This document shows positions 1 through 8,021 of a stretch of 64,000 nucleotides of DNA, one piece after another (the stretch's first letter is position 1; the number at the start of each line of letters is the position of its first letter). A model generated the notes under the pieces. The model made no database searches, was not told where the DNA came from, and was given only the letters and a program-made list of their open reading frames with translations. The position numbers and the translations under genes were made by a program. The stretch is from Ureibacillus chungkukjangi (GTDB lineage: Bacteria; Bacillota; Bacilli; Bacillales_A; Planococcaceae). The stretch is taken from the NCBI RefSeq assembly GCF_003217295.1, contig NZ_QJTJ01000001.1, positions 124,001 to 188,000 on the forward strand, written 5' to 3'.

Positions 1-622
1 TTATATAATCTTTATTGAGCTCATCCACCATGTAACGACGCATCCACATTGCATAAGAGGCTGTTGGAGCTAAAGCCATGGACGTTAGCGGCAGAATCCA
101 GCTTGCTGAATTATATTCATCAAACAGCATTGGTAAATTTAAAATATCCGTTACATACATTTGAATGAATATATAATAGACCGCTGCTGGAACAGCAACA
201 ACGAATACAATATAACCTGTTCCTAATCGATCAAGCCATCTTCCTTTCATATGGGCCATCAAAATTCCTAAAGGTACCCCAACAATAAGAGACAGTGCAA
301 CAGCACCAAGCCCAAATAGTAACGAATATATAATCTTTTCAGATATGATTGTCGTTACTGCGACATCCGTACGATATGTAACAGAAGTTCCTAAATCACC
401 CATTAATAAGTCTGAATAGAAATTCCCTAACTGTACAATCAGTGGGTCACGAAGTCCTAAATTTGTTAAATATACTTCCTGCTGTTCAGGCGACATTTTT
501 TCAGCTGCTGCTCCTAAGTAGCCTTCTTCAGGCATCAGTCGCAGTAACGAGAAAACAATAGTAATAATGATAAAAAGCGTTAATACGGATTGCAGTAATC
601 GTTTTCCTATATACCACAGCAT
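1..622 (-). CDS. Oligopeptide/dipeptide ABC transporter permease, OppB/DppB type (3' end outside window)
   Basis: Inner-membrane permease of a peptide importer. The ORF starts at ATG 622 (N-terminus MLWYIGKRLLQSV) and runs off the left edge, so about 207 residues are visible. Seen: an N-terminal membrane helix with the LLRLMPE-type motif shared by OppB/DppB/GsiC proteins, then an extracytoplasmic segment (GLRDPLIVQLGNFY) and several hydrophobic helices. It lies 90 bp downstream of the OppA-like binding protein on the same strand, so the pair probably forms an uptake system whose second permease and ATPases lie off the window. Peptide specificity is inferred from the neighbouring DppA and VanX-type hydrolases. 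The frame is open with no lesion in the visible part. Confidence 0.85.
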   Translation of the reverse strand, partial: MLWYIGKRLLQSVLTLFIIITIVFSLLRLMPEEGYLGAAAEKMSPEQQEVYLTNLGLRDPLIVQLGNFYSDLLMGDLGTSVTYRTDVAVTTIISEKIIYSLLFGLGAVALSLIVGVPLGILMAHMKGRWLDRLGTGYIVFVVAVPAAVYYIFIQMYVTDILNLPMLFDEYNSASWILPLTSMALAPTASYAMWMRRYMVDELNKDYI

Positions 623-659
623 ATTCTAACCCCCCAACAATTTACGCCAAATAATGAAG

Positions 660-695
660 GAAGGAGACACCAAAACTGGCTTGGTCATCTCCTTC
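660..695 (-). terminator. Weak hairpin between oppA and the permease gene
   Basis: An 8-bp stem (GAAGGAGA/TCTCCTTC) with a 20-nt loop lies just after the oppA stop on the minus strand. There is no good U-tract, so it may be an attenuator or mRNA-stabilising hairpin that raises OppA over the permease, not a full terminator. Confidence 0.4.
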
Positions 696-712
696 TTCTT
701 ATTAGTTAAAAT

Positions 713-2548
713 TTATTTTTCTGCATTCGCTAACGCTTCGGCACGCTCTTGTTCCCATGCTGCTTGAGCTTCTTTAAATTCATCGTTACTCATTGGTTTG
801 TCTAAAAGATTTTGGCCTTTAAACTTCTCAGCCGTCACACCAAATGGTGAGTATTGTGCTTCAAACGGATTTAATTTTGAAGCAATATAGCCAGTTCCAC
901 CTACTGCATAAGGAATAACAAATGCTTCTTCGATTAGGAAGCTCTCTGCTTTTGCAAATAGTTCATAGCGTTTAGCTAAATCCATTTCTGATTTTGCAGC
1001 GTCCACCATGTTTTGATATGTTGATTTACCGTTTGAATCTTTGTAGCCTTCAGCAAATTCAGGCTTGTTATACGAACCACCTTCAGTAAATGGATCTGTG
1101 TAGGATGCAGGATCTGCATAGTCAGGTCCCCAGTTCACTTCTAATAATGCAAATTTACCTGGACGACGAACTTCACCTAAGAATCCAGTAGAAGGTCCAG
1201 CTTCCACGATCACATCAATATAGTCTGTACCTAGTAGTCCTTCAAGCTGTTGTTCTACAACTTGCGCACGGTTAGCCCAATCAGGAGAACCTGAGTTATA
1301 CGGCATTAATACTTTAACTGGGAATGTTGCTTTTCCATCAAGTTCAGCCATTGCAGTTTCTTTAAATTCCTTCGCTAAATCGCTATTAAAGGAATCAGTA
1401 TTTGTAACATCAGCCAGAGGTGCTAATTGTGTATAGTCCACACCTTCCACATCGACAAAGTTCTTCGGTGTAATTGTATTACTCAGCATATCATTTGGAT
1501 TGTATGGCTCTGTTGTTAACATCGCAGATACTCGGTCAAGTCCATGGTAAAGCGATTTACGGAAGTTTTTGTTGTTCACAACCACCTTCCAATTCTCTGG
1601 CTCATACTCTGCATCGAATTGTGGGTCAAAGTTTAAAGCATAGAAATACGTATAGAAGTTATTTTGACTTTGACGTACTTGTGATTTTTTCTCTTCGTCA
1701 TTGAACCATTCGTCAATTACGGATGTCGGAATTGAAGCGGCATCGACTTCACCACGCAAGAATAGCTCTGGTGCAACAGTTCCAGCTTCTTTATTGTATT
1801 TATAGCGGATACGGTCAATTAACACATTTTCTTTATCCCAATATGTGTCATTTTTTACAAGTACACGCTCATTTTGAGGTTCAAATTTGTCTAAAATGTA
1901 AGATCCATTGTAAAGGAAATTTTCGTTAGTTGTTCCAAAACTTTCGCCCTTTTCAGCTAAGAACTCGCCGTTTACAGGGAAGAAGCATACATAGTTGAGC
2001 ATCGAAAGGAAATATGGTGTTGGATTCTCTAATGTGTATTCCACTGTATGGTCATCTAGCGCCTTCACACCAACCTCTGTAAAATCAGTAACCTCCCCGT
2101 TATAGAAGGCATCACCGTTTTTCACCACAGTTGCAATCCAAGCTGTCGAGGATTCATTTTTTGCATCTAGCACGTAATTCAAGCCATCTACAAAGTCCTG
2201 TGCAACAACATCTGCATATTCTTCACCATCATGAGTAACCCATTTTACACCTTCGCGAAGCTTGAAAGTCCATACGGTTGCATCATCATTTGACGACCAT
2301 TCTTCAGCTAGGCCAGGTTGTACAATTCCATACTGATCATACTCGATCAAGCCATCTACTAAATTCGCCGCAACGGCAAATTCATTTGTTTCAGAAGTTT
2401 TTAAGTAATTAAGTGTTTTAATCTCCCCTGAATATACTGTACGGTATTCTGATACTTCTTTTTCAGAAGACTCGTCTCCCTTGTCGCTACATGCTGCTAG
2501 AACTAGCACAGACACTGTAGCTAAAAGCAATAACCACAACTTTCTCAT
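713..2548 (-). CDS. Peptide ABC transporter substrate-binding lipoprotein (OppA family)
   Basis: 611-residue extracellular solute-binding protein of SBP family 5. Seen: signal peptide with lipobox LAAC, so lipidation is expected at Cys20; a Ser/Glu-rich linker; then the family 5 pattern of a gated peptide-binding fold (LVDGLIEYD near the N-terminus, WTFKLREGVKW near residue 95, GPDYADPASYTDPF in the second lobe). Length is normal for OppA/DppE proteins (540-620). It is encoded upstream of the permease and downstream of dppA, and would capture peptides at the cell surface. The ligand cannot be read from sequence; the flanking D-aminopeptidase and VanX-type dipeptidase suggest murein or D-amino-acid peptides, which is inference. 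Confidence 0.9.
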   Translation of the reverse strand: MRKLWLLLLATVSVLVLAACSDKGDESSEKEVSEYRTVYSGEIKTLNYLKTSETNEFAVAANLVDGLIEYDQYGIVQPGLAEEWSSNDDATVWTFKLREGVKWVTHDGEEYADVVAQDFVDGLNYVLDAKNESSTAWIATVVKNGDAFYNGEVTDFTEVGVKALDDHTVEYTLENPTPYFLSMLNYVCFFPVNGEFLAEKGESFGTTNENFLYNGSYILDKFEPQNERVLVKNDTYWDKENVLIDRIRYKYNKEAGTVAPELFLRGEVDAASIPTSVIDEWFNDEEKKSQVRQSQNNFYTYFYALNFDPQFDAEYEPENWKVVVNNKNFRKSLYHGLDRVSAMLTTEPYNPNDMLSNTITPKNFVDVEGVDYTQLAPLADVTNTDSFNSDLAKEFKETAMAELDGKATFPVKVLMPYNSGSPDWANRAQVVEQQLEGLLGTDYIDVIVEAGPSTGFLGEVRRPGKFALLEVNWGPDYADPASYTDPFTEGGSYNKPEFAEGYKDSNGKSTYQNMVDAAKSEMDLAKRYELFAKAESFLIEEAFVIPYAVGGTGYIASKLNPFEAQYSPFGVTAEKFKGQNLLDKPMSNDEFKEAQAAWEQERAEALANAEK

Positions 2549-2826
2549 AAAACCCCTCCTGTTTCTTTACTATCTCTTTTTTTATAATGAAAATCCTAGT
2601 TCAGGCTTGGCTGACATTGTCATGAATTGTGTATTAAATGTCGGTTTACCTGATATAGGATCATCCATTCATATCCATTCATAGCAAAGGCAAATCTGAA
2701 TCGCCCATAGACAAATAGCAATATTTCGAATATTCTACGTAAATAGCAGCGTAGTTTTAATGGTGTAAACAGGGGTACTTCAACTACGCCTACTAAAAGA
2801 TTTAATATTTTTAATCCAGCTTCAAT

Positions 2827-3621
2827 CTACGTTAAAAATTGTAAAATACGTAATACTTCATAATAATCCTCAGTAACATATTCAACCGTATTATGTGGTT
2901 TAAATGTTGCACCTGGATAAAATGAATTTCTAAATGCACGAGCATGGTCTCGGTAAACTATTTCTACCGTGAACTTTTCAGGTAAAGCTACCTGTAAACT
3001 CTCTCTATCTAACCTCATTGCTTCTTCAACTAATATTCTAGTTTCTTTAAGCGTTAAGCTCGGACTTACACTTACCGTTGCACTTCCGATTCCTTCCTTT
3101 GTAGCAAAGGTAAGAATATTTTCATTCAATTCACGAATTTCTTCTATAAGACCTTCATCACCACTTACAAAGGCAACCGGTACGCCATGCAATCTAGCAG
3201 CATAGGTATTTATTAAAAATTCACTAGCATATTCTCCATTAATTTTCACATCAGCATTGACTACTAAAGTGTGCGCTAATGGGTTGCGATGACTTCCACC
3301 TTTACTGTGATAGCCTATAAAAATTGCTCGGTCAAAGCTTTCGTCAAGCCCAGCCACCATACACATTGGATCTCCCGTCCAGCCACGGATAATTTTACAA
3401 TTTACCGGCAAGTTCGAGATATCAATGTTACGAGCCGAATCATGCGCATCCTTAAGCAATATTTCTGTAGCTCCACCTGCTATAGCGCCCTCAATCGCTG
3501 CTTCTACTTCCTTCGTCATTTGCTTTAAAAAGGGTTGAATATCCGGTGTATTAAGCTCCGTTTCAATCCAAGCTGTTGTACCAGTGATGCCTTCAATATC
3601 TGCACTAATATATACCTTCAT
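2827..3621 (-). CDS. dppA: D-aminopeptidase DppA (M55 family)
   Basis: Zinc-dependent cytoplasmic enzyme that removes N-terminal D-residues, typically D-Ala, from small peptides. 264 residues, close to B. subtilis DppA (274). Seen: the N-terminal metal motif around Asp8 and Glu10 (SADIEG), His60 in KDAHDS, His105 in GYHSKGG, Glu134, and His117 in NPLAHT, which matches the family's nucleophile. All expected ligands are present, so it should be active. Its start codon overlaps the stop of the upstream VanX-type gene (4-bp ATGA overlap), indicating translational coupling. oppA follows 278 bp downstream. In B. subtilis dppA heads the dipeptide permease operon dppABCDE; here the transporter type and order differ. 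Confidence 0.93.
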   Translation of the reverse strand: MKVYISADIEGITGTTAWIETELNTPDIQPFLKQMTKEVEAAIEGAIAGGATEILLKDAHDSARNIDISNLPVNCKIIRGWTGDPMCMVAGLDESFDRAIFIGYHSKGGSHRNPLAHTLVVNADVKINGEYASEFLINTYAARLHGVPVAFVSGDEGLIEEIRELNENILTFATKEGIGSATVSVSPSLTLKETRILVEEAMRLDRESLQVALPEKFTVEIVYRDHARAFRNSFYPGATFKPHNTVEYVTEDYYEVLRILQFLT

Positions 3622-4361
3622 AAATATCGAAACTCCTTTATTTGATGTGTCTCTATTATTGCTTCTACAGCACTATACATTGCCTCTTGTGCATTGACTC
3701 GCCTTGCCCATGTCACATTGCCGTAGTCATAATGCCACCATTCCTCTGAATAGTTTGTGAATCCGACAGCTGTCATTGCATTATACAAAAGACGCCTATT
3801 TTTTAATGCTTCATCATTTTCCTCAAGATGCTGCTCATAATAACGGGTTGCTGACTTTTCGCTCATCTCATCAAATGCACCCCCAAGATCTAGGGGATTG
3901 CCTGCTAAATCTCCTAAGGTTAAATCAATGGCCCCTCCTGTTATATGTGGCGACGTTTTATATGGCTCTATACTGGGAAATGCTACGAATTTTAGTGTTT
4001 CCTCTAAAACTGCTGCATCCGAATAATCTGGATTTTTGTTTTTAACCTCTTGAGAAAATAGTTGAAATAAATGCTCTTGTACCTGGAGAGGACGGTAGCC
4101 ATCATATAAAATGAAGCTATAATGCATAGGTAATAGAGTCAAAGCCTCTATCAATTTCTCACAGGTGCTTTTACGTAAATAGATTGTTTGTAAACTATTG
4201 GGGATTCCTTGCTCAAAATACATAGGTTTTATAAAAATTTTGGGATGCGCATTAATTTTCACTAGTGGTTCACGATTATCGTTCACTTTAGGTTTGCGCT
4301 TGACAGAGGGAGCCTCAAGCTTTGGAATTGATTTATAAATATCCACTTGTATAAATATCAC
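3618..4361 (-). CDS. VanX/DdpX-type D-alanyl-D-alanine dipeptidase
   Basis: 247-residue M15D-family zinc dipeptidase, predicted to hydrolyse D-Ala-D-Ala or related D,D-dipeptides. Seen: Arg90 in YDGYRP, His139 and Asp146 in SPHITGGAID, Glu207 and His210 in EEWWHY. These correspond to the Arg, His/Asp/His zinc ligands and catalytic Glu of VanX. No signal peptide is evident, so it probably acts in the cytoplasm on imported peptides. It overlaps dppA by four bases. There is no vanH or D-Ala-D-Lac ligase in the window, so a nutritional or murein-recycling role is more likely than glycopeptide resistance. The ORF start lies close to an A/T-rich leader; an internal start is possible but no better ribosome site was found. 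Confidence 0.88.
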   Translation of the reverse strand: MIFIQVDIYKSIPKLEAPSVKRKPKVNDNREPLVKINAHPKIFIKPMYFEQGIPNSLQTIYLRKSTCEKLIEALTLLPMHYSFILYDGYRPLQVQEHLFQLFSQEVKNKNPDYSDAAVLEETLKFVAFPSIEPYKTSPHITGGAIDLTLGDLAGNPLDLGGAFDEMSEKSATRYYEQHLEENDEALKNRRLLYNAMTAVGFTNYSEEWWHYDYGNVTWARRVNAQEAMYSAVEAIIETHQIKEFRYL

Positions 4362-4585
4362 CTCACACCATGTATAATTATCTCAAGTATATGAATATTT
4401 TGATTATTTCGTATTTAAAAATAAATCTATCATACTTTACATTTTTTTACTAGGCAGTAAAAAATATTTCTGGAAATTTATTATCTAATTAACATTATTA
4501 TGTAATAGTATACCCTCACTATTTTATTACCTTAAACTCTTCAATCTAAACGATTCACTCCATTTCTTAATTTCCTATTTCTATA

Positions 4586-4627
4586 TAAAAAAAGTTATTT
4601 AAGGATTTTTAATTCCTTAAATAACTT
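4586..4627 (-). terminator. Rho-independent terminator after the DmpA-type peptidase gene
   Basis: A 14-bp perfect stem (4592-4605 with 4614-4627) is followed on the minus strand by a run of U. It ends the DmpA-type gene and so separates it from the VanX-dppA-opp unit. Confidence 0.88.
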
Positions 4628-4641
4628 TGCTTATTTCTGTT

Positions 4642-5697
4642 TTATTTAATAAATTCGTATGCGTGAACTATATTCCCGTTTCTTCCTGTTGTCGTCTCTG
4701 CTTGAGTAAGCGAGTTAATAATCGCTTCTTCTGTAGTCTCTGCAGCTGCTGCAAATAATTCATTCATAATAGGGTGATCCTCACGCAGCTGTGTATGACT
4801 CTCTATTACCTTATTGGTTGAATGCTGAATATCATGTGCAATTGTGAAGCCAATTACAACATCACCACTTCCATGTGCAAAGTAGCTTCCCGTTCTGCCT
4901 AATCCTACACTACAGCGTTTAATAACACGGGTTAGTTGCCTGCTACTAAGGGGTGCATCTGTAGCAAGAACTATCATAATTGAACCGTCTGTTGGTGAAA
5001 TAGTCGACTCGGGCTGTGCATTTGAGCTAATATAATTTTCTTTTAAAAACTCTGAGCTTTTCCCGAAATTTGTTAATACCATACAACCAACAGTAAATGA
5101 CATATCTGTATTTTCTACTTTCACTATTCGAGAGGATGAACCTATTCCACCTTTGTATCCAAAGCAAATCATGCCTTTACCAGCACCAACTGCTCCTTCC
5201 TTGGCAGCCTCGTTTGAAGCTTTCTCAATCGCTTCTTTAGCATGCTCGGGTTTTACAGGACATGCTCTGATAGAATTCAAATGACTATCATTACATTCAC
5301 CTACGACAATATTAATGGTTCCTGTCTTGATTCCGATATCTTCATTGTTATCCAGCATATATTCAAGCGTTCCTTGTGTCACTTGAGGTACACTAAACGT
5401 ATTTGTCAGCATTATAGGTGATTCAATCACACCTAGTTCATTCACCTGGATTAGCCCGGCAGATTTACCAAAACCGTTGATAACATAGCTAGCTGCTGTC
5501 ACTTTATTTTGAAATAGATTCCCTCCATGAGGCAAGATGGCAGTGACTCCTGTACAAGCATAATCCCCTTCTTTTTCTAGCTCATAATCTAATGTAACAT
5601 GCCCTACCCTGACACCCTTTACATCAGTAATACAATTTTTCTTTCCCGTTGGTAGCTTGCCTATTTTGATGCCTAAATCACGTGCTTTTTTTCCCAT
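4642..5697 (-). CDS. P1/S58 family peptidase, DmpA-like (L-aminopeptidase/D-amidase-esterase)
   Basis: 351-residue N-terminal nucleophile hydrolase. DmpA enzymes self-cleave before a serine to give alpha and beta chains and release N-terminal residues, some from D-amino-acid amides. Seen: the DVKGVRVGH start typical of the family, the NELGVIESP segment, the GGIGSSSR strand, and the processing site Gly238-Ser239 in TDGSIMIV, followed by ATDAPL. Length fits DmpA (about 375). No signal peptide. It has its own terminator and lies head-to-tail upstream of the D-peptide hydrolase unit, consistent with a theme of D-amino-acid peptide breakdown. The exact substrate is unknown. Confidence 0.9.
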   Translation of the reverse strand: MGKKARDLGIKIGKLPTGKKNCITDVKGVRVGHVTLDYELEKEGDYACTGVTAILPHGGNLFQNKVTAASYVINGFGKSAGLIQVNELGVIESPIMLTNTFSVPQVTQGTLEYMLDNNEDIGIKTGTINIVVGECNDSHLNSIRACPVKPEHAKEAIEKASNEAAKEGAVGAGKGMICFGYKGGIGSSSRIVKVENTDMSFTVGCMVLTNFGKSSEFLKENYISSNAQPESTISPTDGSIMIVLATDAPLSSRQLTRVIKRCSVGLGRTGSYFAHGSGDVVIGFTIAHDIQHSTNKVIESHTQLREDHPIMNELFAAAAETTEEAIINSLTQAETTTGRNGNIVHAYEFIK

Positions 5698-5955
5698 ATG
5701 TGCCCTCCTTTATAAAGCATTTCTATGTAAACTCTCTAAACGATAATAAGACTTCGCTTGTCTGTATTTAAAACTTCAACAAAAGGAACCAAATCCCTTT
5801 TTTAAAGTCAAACTCAGTATTTTCCCTTATTATGTGTATTTAGGTTTATTCTACTCAAAGTTTATAGTCAATTTACTGAATATCAACCGTATTTGTAAGT
5901 CATAATAGGGATGGTGATTTTACACCTACTAACAATCGATGTGGAGGGCACTTTT

Positions 5956-6129
5956 ATGAACAATATTCGTGAAGGCTTAATTCCTACTGTACTTGGCTCA
6001 GCTGTAACTGCTGCAGGGTATGCCATGAAACAAAAAGGTTCTAACCAAATGTTGGCGAACACCCTTTTCGGGTTTGGATTGGCACACATTGTCTTAGGTG
6101 CAATTGACCTAGTCGAGCATCGTCGTTAG
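5956..6129 (+). CDS. Small conserved hypothetical protein (57 aa)
   Basis: The chosen start is ATG 5956, preceded by GGAGGGCA with good spacing; an upstream in-frame start at 5911 has no ribosome site. The product (MNNIREGLIPTVLGSAV...) has one or two amphipathic, Ala/Gly-rich hydrophobic segments and a charged EHRR end. It resembles short Bacillales proteins of unknown function that start with N-x-REG-x-IP. It is followed at once by a good terminator, so it is a monocistronic gene. I cannot assign a role. Confidence 0.7.
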   Translation: MNNIREGLIPTVLGSAVTAAGYAMKQKGSNQMLANTLFGFGLAHIVLGAIDLVEHRR

Positions 6130-6137
6130 TATGATTT

Positions 6138-6164
6138 AAAAGAGCACATAACGTGCTCTTTTTT
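6138..6164 (+). terminator. Rho-independent terminator of the 57-aa gene
   Basis: Stem AAAGAGCAC/GTGCTCTTT with a 5-nt loop followed by T-rich DNA, 9 bp after the stop codon. Confidence 0.85.
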
Positions 6165-6395
6165 CATTATTATGGAAATTACAAAACTTTCATATAGGTA
6201 TTGCAATCTCATAACAGGAGAAATTCCCGCTAATGTAGATATAGGTCACTTAAGAAGCAAAGATAAGCGAAAGATTTAGTCAAGTCCAAGTAATTGTGTA
6301 AAATTCAATACAATTGTTTTCAACGTTTAATTGGGGAATAAAAGTTCCCCACTTATCTAACATTTTTTTGGCCTTAACTCCCATGGATTAATAAC

Positions 6396-6457
6396 TTCAC
6401 ATTCCGTAAAGGCTGTCAAAGGCTCTTTTCACTTTGACAGCCTTTACGGAATGTGAA
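6396..6457. repeat. 26-bp perfect inverted repeat inside the IS left end
   Basis: Arms 6396-6421 and 6432-6457 are exact reverse complements separated by 10 nt. A second, outer pair (AACTCCCAT 6376-6384 and ATGGGAGTT 6469-6477) extends the structure. It lies between the transposase stop and the left terminal repeat. There is no U-tract, so it is not an ordinary terminator. Confidence 0.9.
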
Positions 6458-6502
6458 AGACTCCATTAATGGGAGTTTGGTTAAAAAATAATCAATCAAA
6501 TC

Positions 6503-7669
6503 CTATTTAGTCAGACTTTTTCTATTCGAATAATCGTTTTCCTGATAGTGCATTAATACAGCACCAATTAACCTGAAAGCAGATTGTGTATTCGGGAAAA
6601 TGCGAATCACTCGCTCTCTTCTGCGTACTTCTTGATTTAATCGTTCAAGCGAATTTGTACTACGAATATGGACACGTATTCCTTCCGGAAAATTCATATA
6701 TTGAACCGTATCTTCAAATCCATCATCCAATACATTGAGTGCCTTTTCATATTTTTGATTTTCTGCATATTTATCCATTAATTCCGCTTTAAATTTGCGT
6801 GTGTCTTCAAGAGTGACAGCTTCAAAAATTCTTTTTAACATGATACGGAAATCTTCCGACCCTTTTTTAGGAAGCTTCTCGATAATATTACGTTTAAAAT
6901 GCACATTGCATCGTTGCCATCCAGTGCCTAAGAATTCTCGTTGTATAGCCTTTTGTAAGCCTTGGTGTGCATCTGATATAACTAGCTTGGGTGATTGAAT
7001 ACCTCTTGATTTTAACTGTTGGAGAAAACGACACCAGCTATCATAACTTTCAACATGATCCACACTTAAGCCAAGGATTTCTCGAGTATTTTCTTCTGTA
7101 ATAGCGGTTGCAATATAAACAGCCTTTGATACCACTTGATGATGCTCACGAACCTTAATATACATAGCATCTAGAAAGACATAAGGATAATAAGTTGAGC
7201 TTAATGAACGACTAGCCCAAGTATTAATAATTGGATCTAACTTTTGAGTAAGCGAGGATACCAAAGATTTCGAAACACTTTCACCACAGAGCTGTTCAAC
7301 AATTTGAGTAACTTTTCTCGTAGAGACACCATTCACAACCATTTCAATCATTGATAAAACTAGGGCTTGGTCATGTCTTGCGTATTTTTCAAATAGAGCT
7401 GTGGAGAACTCACCGTTCCGAGTCCTAGGAACTTTTAAAGTTAGTTTCCCAAGACTCATGATTAATTCACGCTCATAGTAACCGTTTCGATAATCAAGAC
7501 GTTCACTAGAACGCTCATAAGCAGCTGCTTGTAAATACTTGTCTCTTTCTTTTTCCATAAATTCATTAAGGACAAGGACTAACGCTGATTTAACAACTGT
7601 ATCCAAATTAGAATGTAGTACAGAATCTTTTAAAAAATCCATATCTAGGTTAAACTGTAATTGAGTCAT
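6503..7669 (-). CDS. IS256-family (mutator-type) transposase
   Basis: 388-residue DDE transposase that moves the surrounding IS. The ORF is open from 7687, but ATG 7669 (MTQLQFNLD) is preceded by AAGAGGAATTAAA and gives the family's usual length (IS256 TnpA 390). Seen: catalytic Asp167 in FLDAMY, Asp233 in VISDAHQG and a Glu near 342 in NSLERLNQE. These positions match the known IS256 triad D167-D233-E341 almost exactly. The YRNGYYER and LKVPRTRNGEF segments and the C/H motif around RCNVHFKRN are also typical. No frameshift; predicted active. Confidence 0.95.
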   Translation of the reverse strand: MTQLQFNLDMDFLKDSVLHSNLDTVVKSALVLVLNEFMEKERDKYLQAAAYERSSERLDYRNGYYERELIMSLGKLTLKVPRTRNGEFSTALFEKYARHDQALVLSMIEMVVNGVSTRKVTQIVEQLCGESVSKSLVSSLTQKLDPIINTWASRSLSSTYYPYVFLDAMYIKVREHHQVVSKAVYIATAITEENTREILGLSVDHVESYDSWCRFLQQLKSRGIQSPKLVISDAHQGLQKAIQREFLGTGWQRCNVHFKRNIIEKLPKKGSEDFRIMLKRIFEAVTLEDTRKFKAELMDKYAENQKYEKALNVLDDGFEDTVQYMNFPEGIRVHIRSTNSLERLNQEVRRRERVIRIFPNTQSAFRLIGAVLMHYQENDYSNRKSLTK

Positions 7670-8021
7670 TTTAATTCCTCTTTTCATTGTTTATCTTCGC
7701 AGAAAACATTGTACCCAAGAGTGATTAAAATGACTCTTCTCTTTTTACACAATTATACGGACTTAATCAAAGATTTTCCGTTAATTGCATTAAATTAGAC
7801 AAAATTCAAAGATTTTCCCACTATAACAGGAAAAACTTCCTTTATTATTAAGAAAATATAGGTATTTATCAAATTAGGAGGAATTTTTCCTTTTATTTTT
7901 CCCTCTAGACCTATTTACTTAGGCAGAAAAGACCTTTTTACCATATTTTACAAGAACCCTCTATTTAGAACACTTTCTCTCATGTATAGTAATAGTAAGG
8001 AGACTTGTTAGGGGGATTTTC

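Larger units (their letters stand above)
6278..7768 (-). mobile_element. IS256-family insertion sequence, complete (1491 bp)
   Basis: Imperfect terminal inverted repeats of 26 bp lie at 6278-6303 and 7743-7768 (20 of 26 match; inner 13 bases TAATTGTGTAAAA identical). They resemble the IS256 terminus AAGTCCGTATAATTGTG. Directly outside them is an exact 8-bp direct repeat AAAGATTT at 6270-6277 and 7769-7776, the target duplication size known for IS256. The element carries one transposase gene on the minus strand and a long palindrome near its left end. The left terminus has diverged at its outer bases while the right one is closer to consensus. The transposase frame is intact, so the insertion looks recent enough to keep its duplication. 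Confidence 0.9.

Noticed and set aside
3618-4361. Glycopeptide resistance vanX locus
   Set aside because: VanX-type residues are present, but no vanH, D-Ala-D-Lac ligase or VanRS genes; metabolic dipeptidase is the simpler reading.
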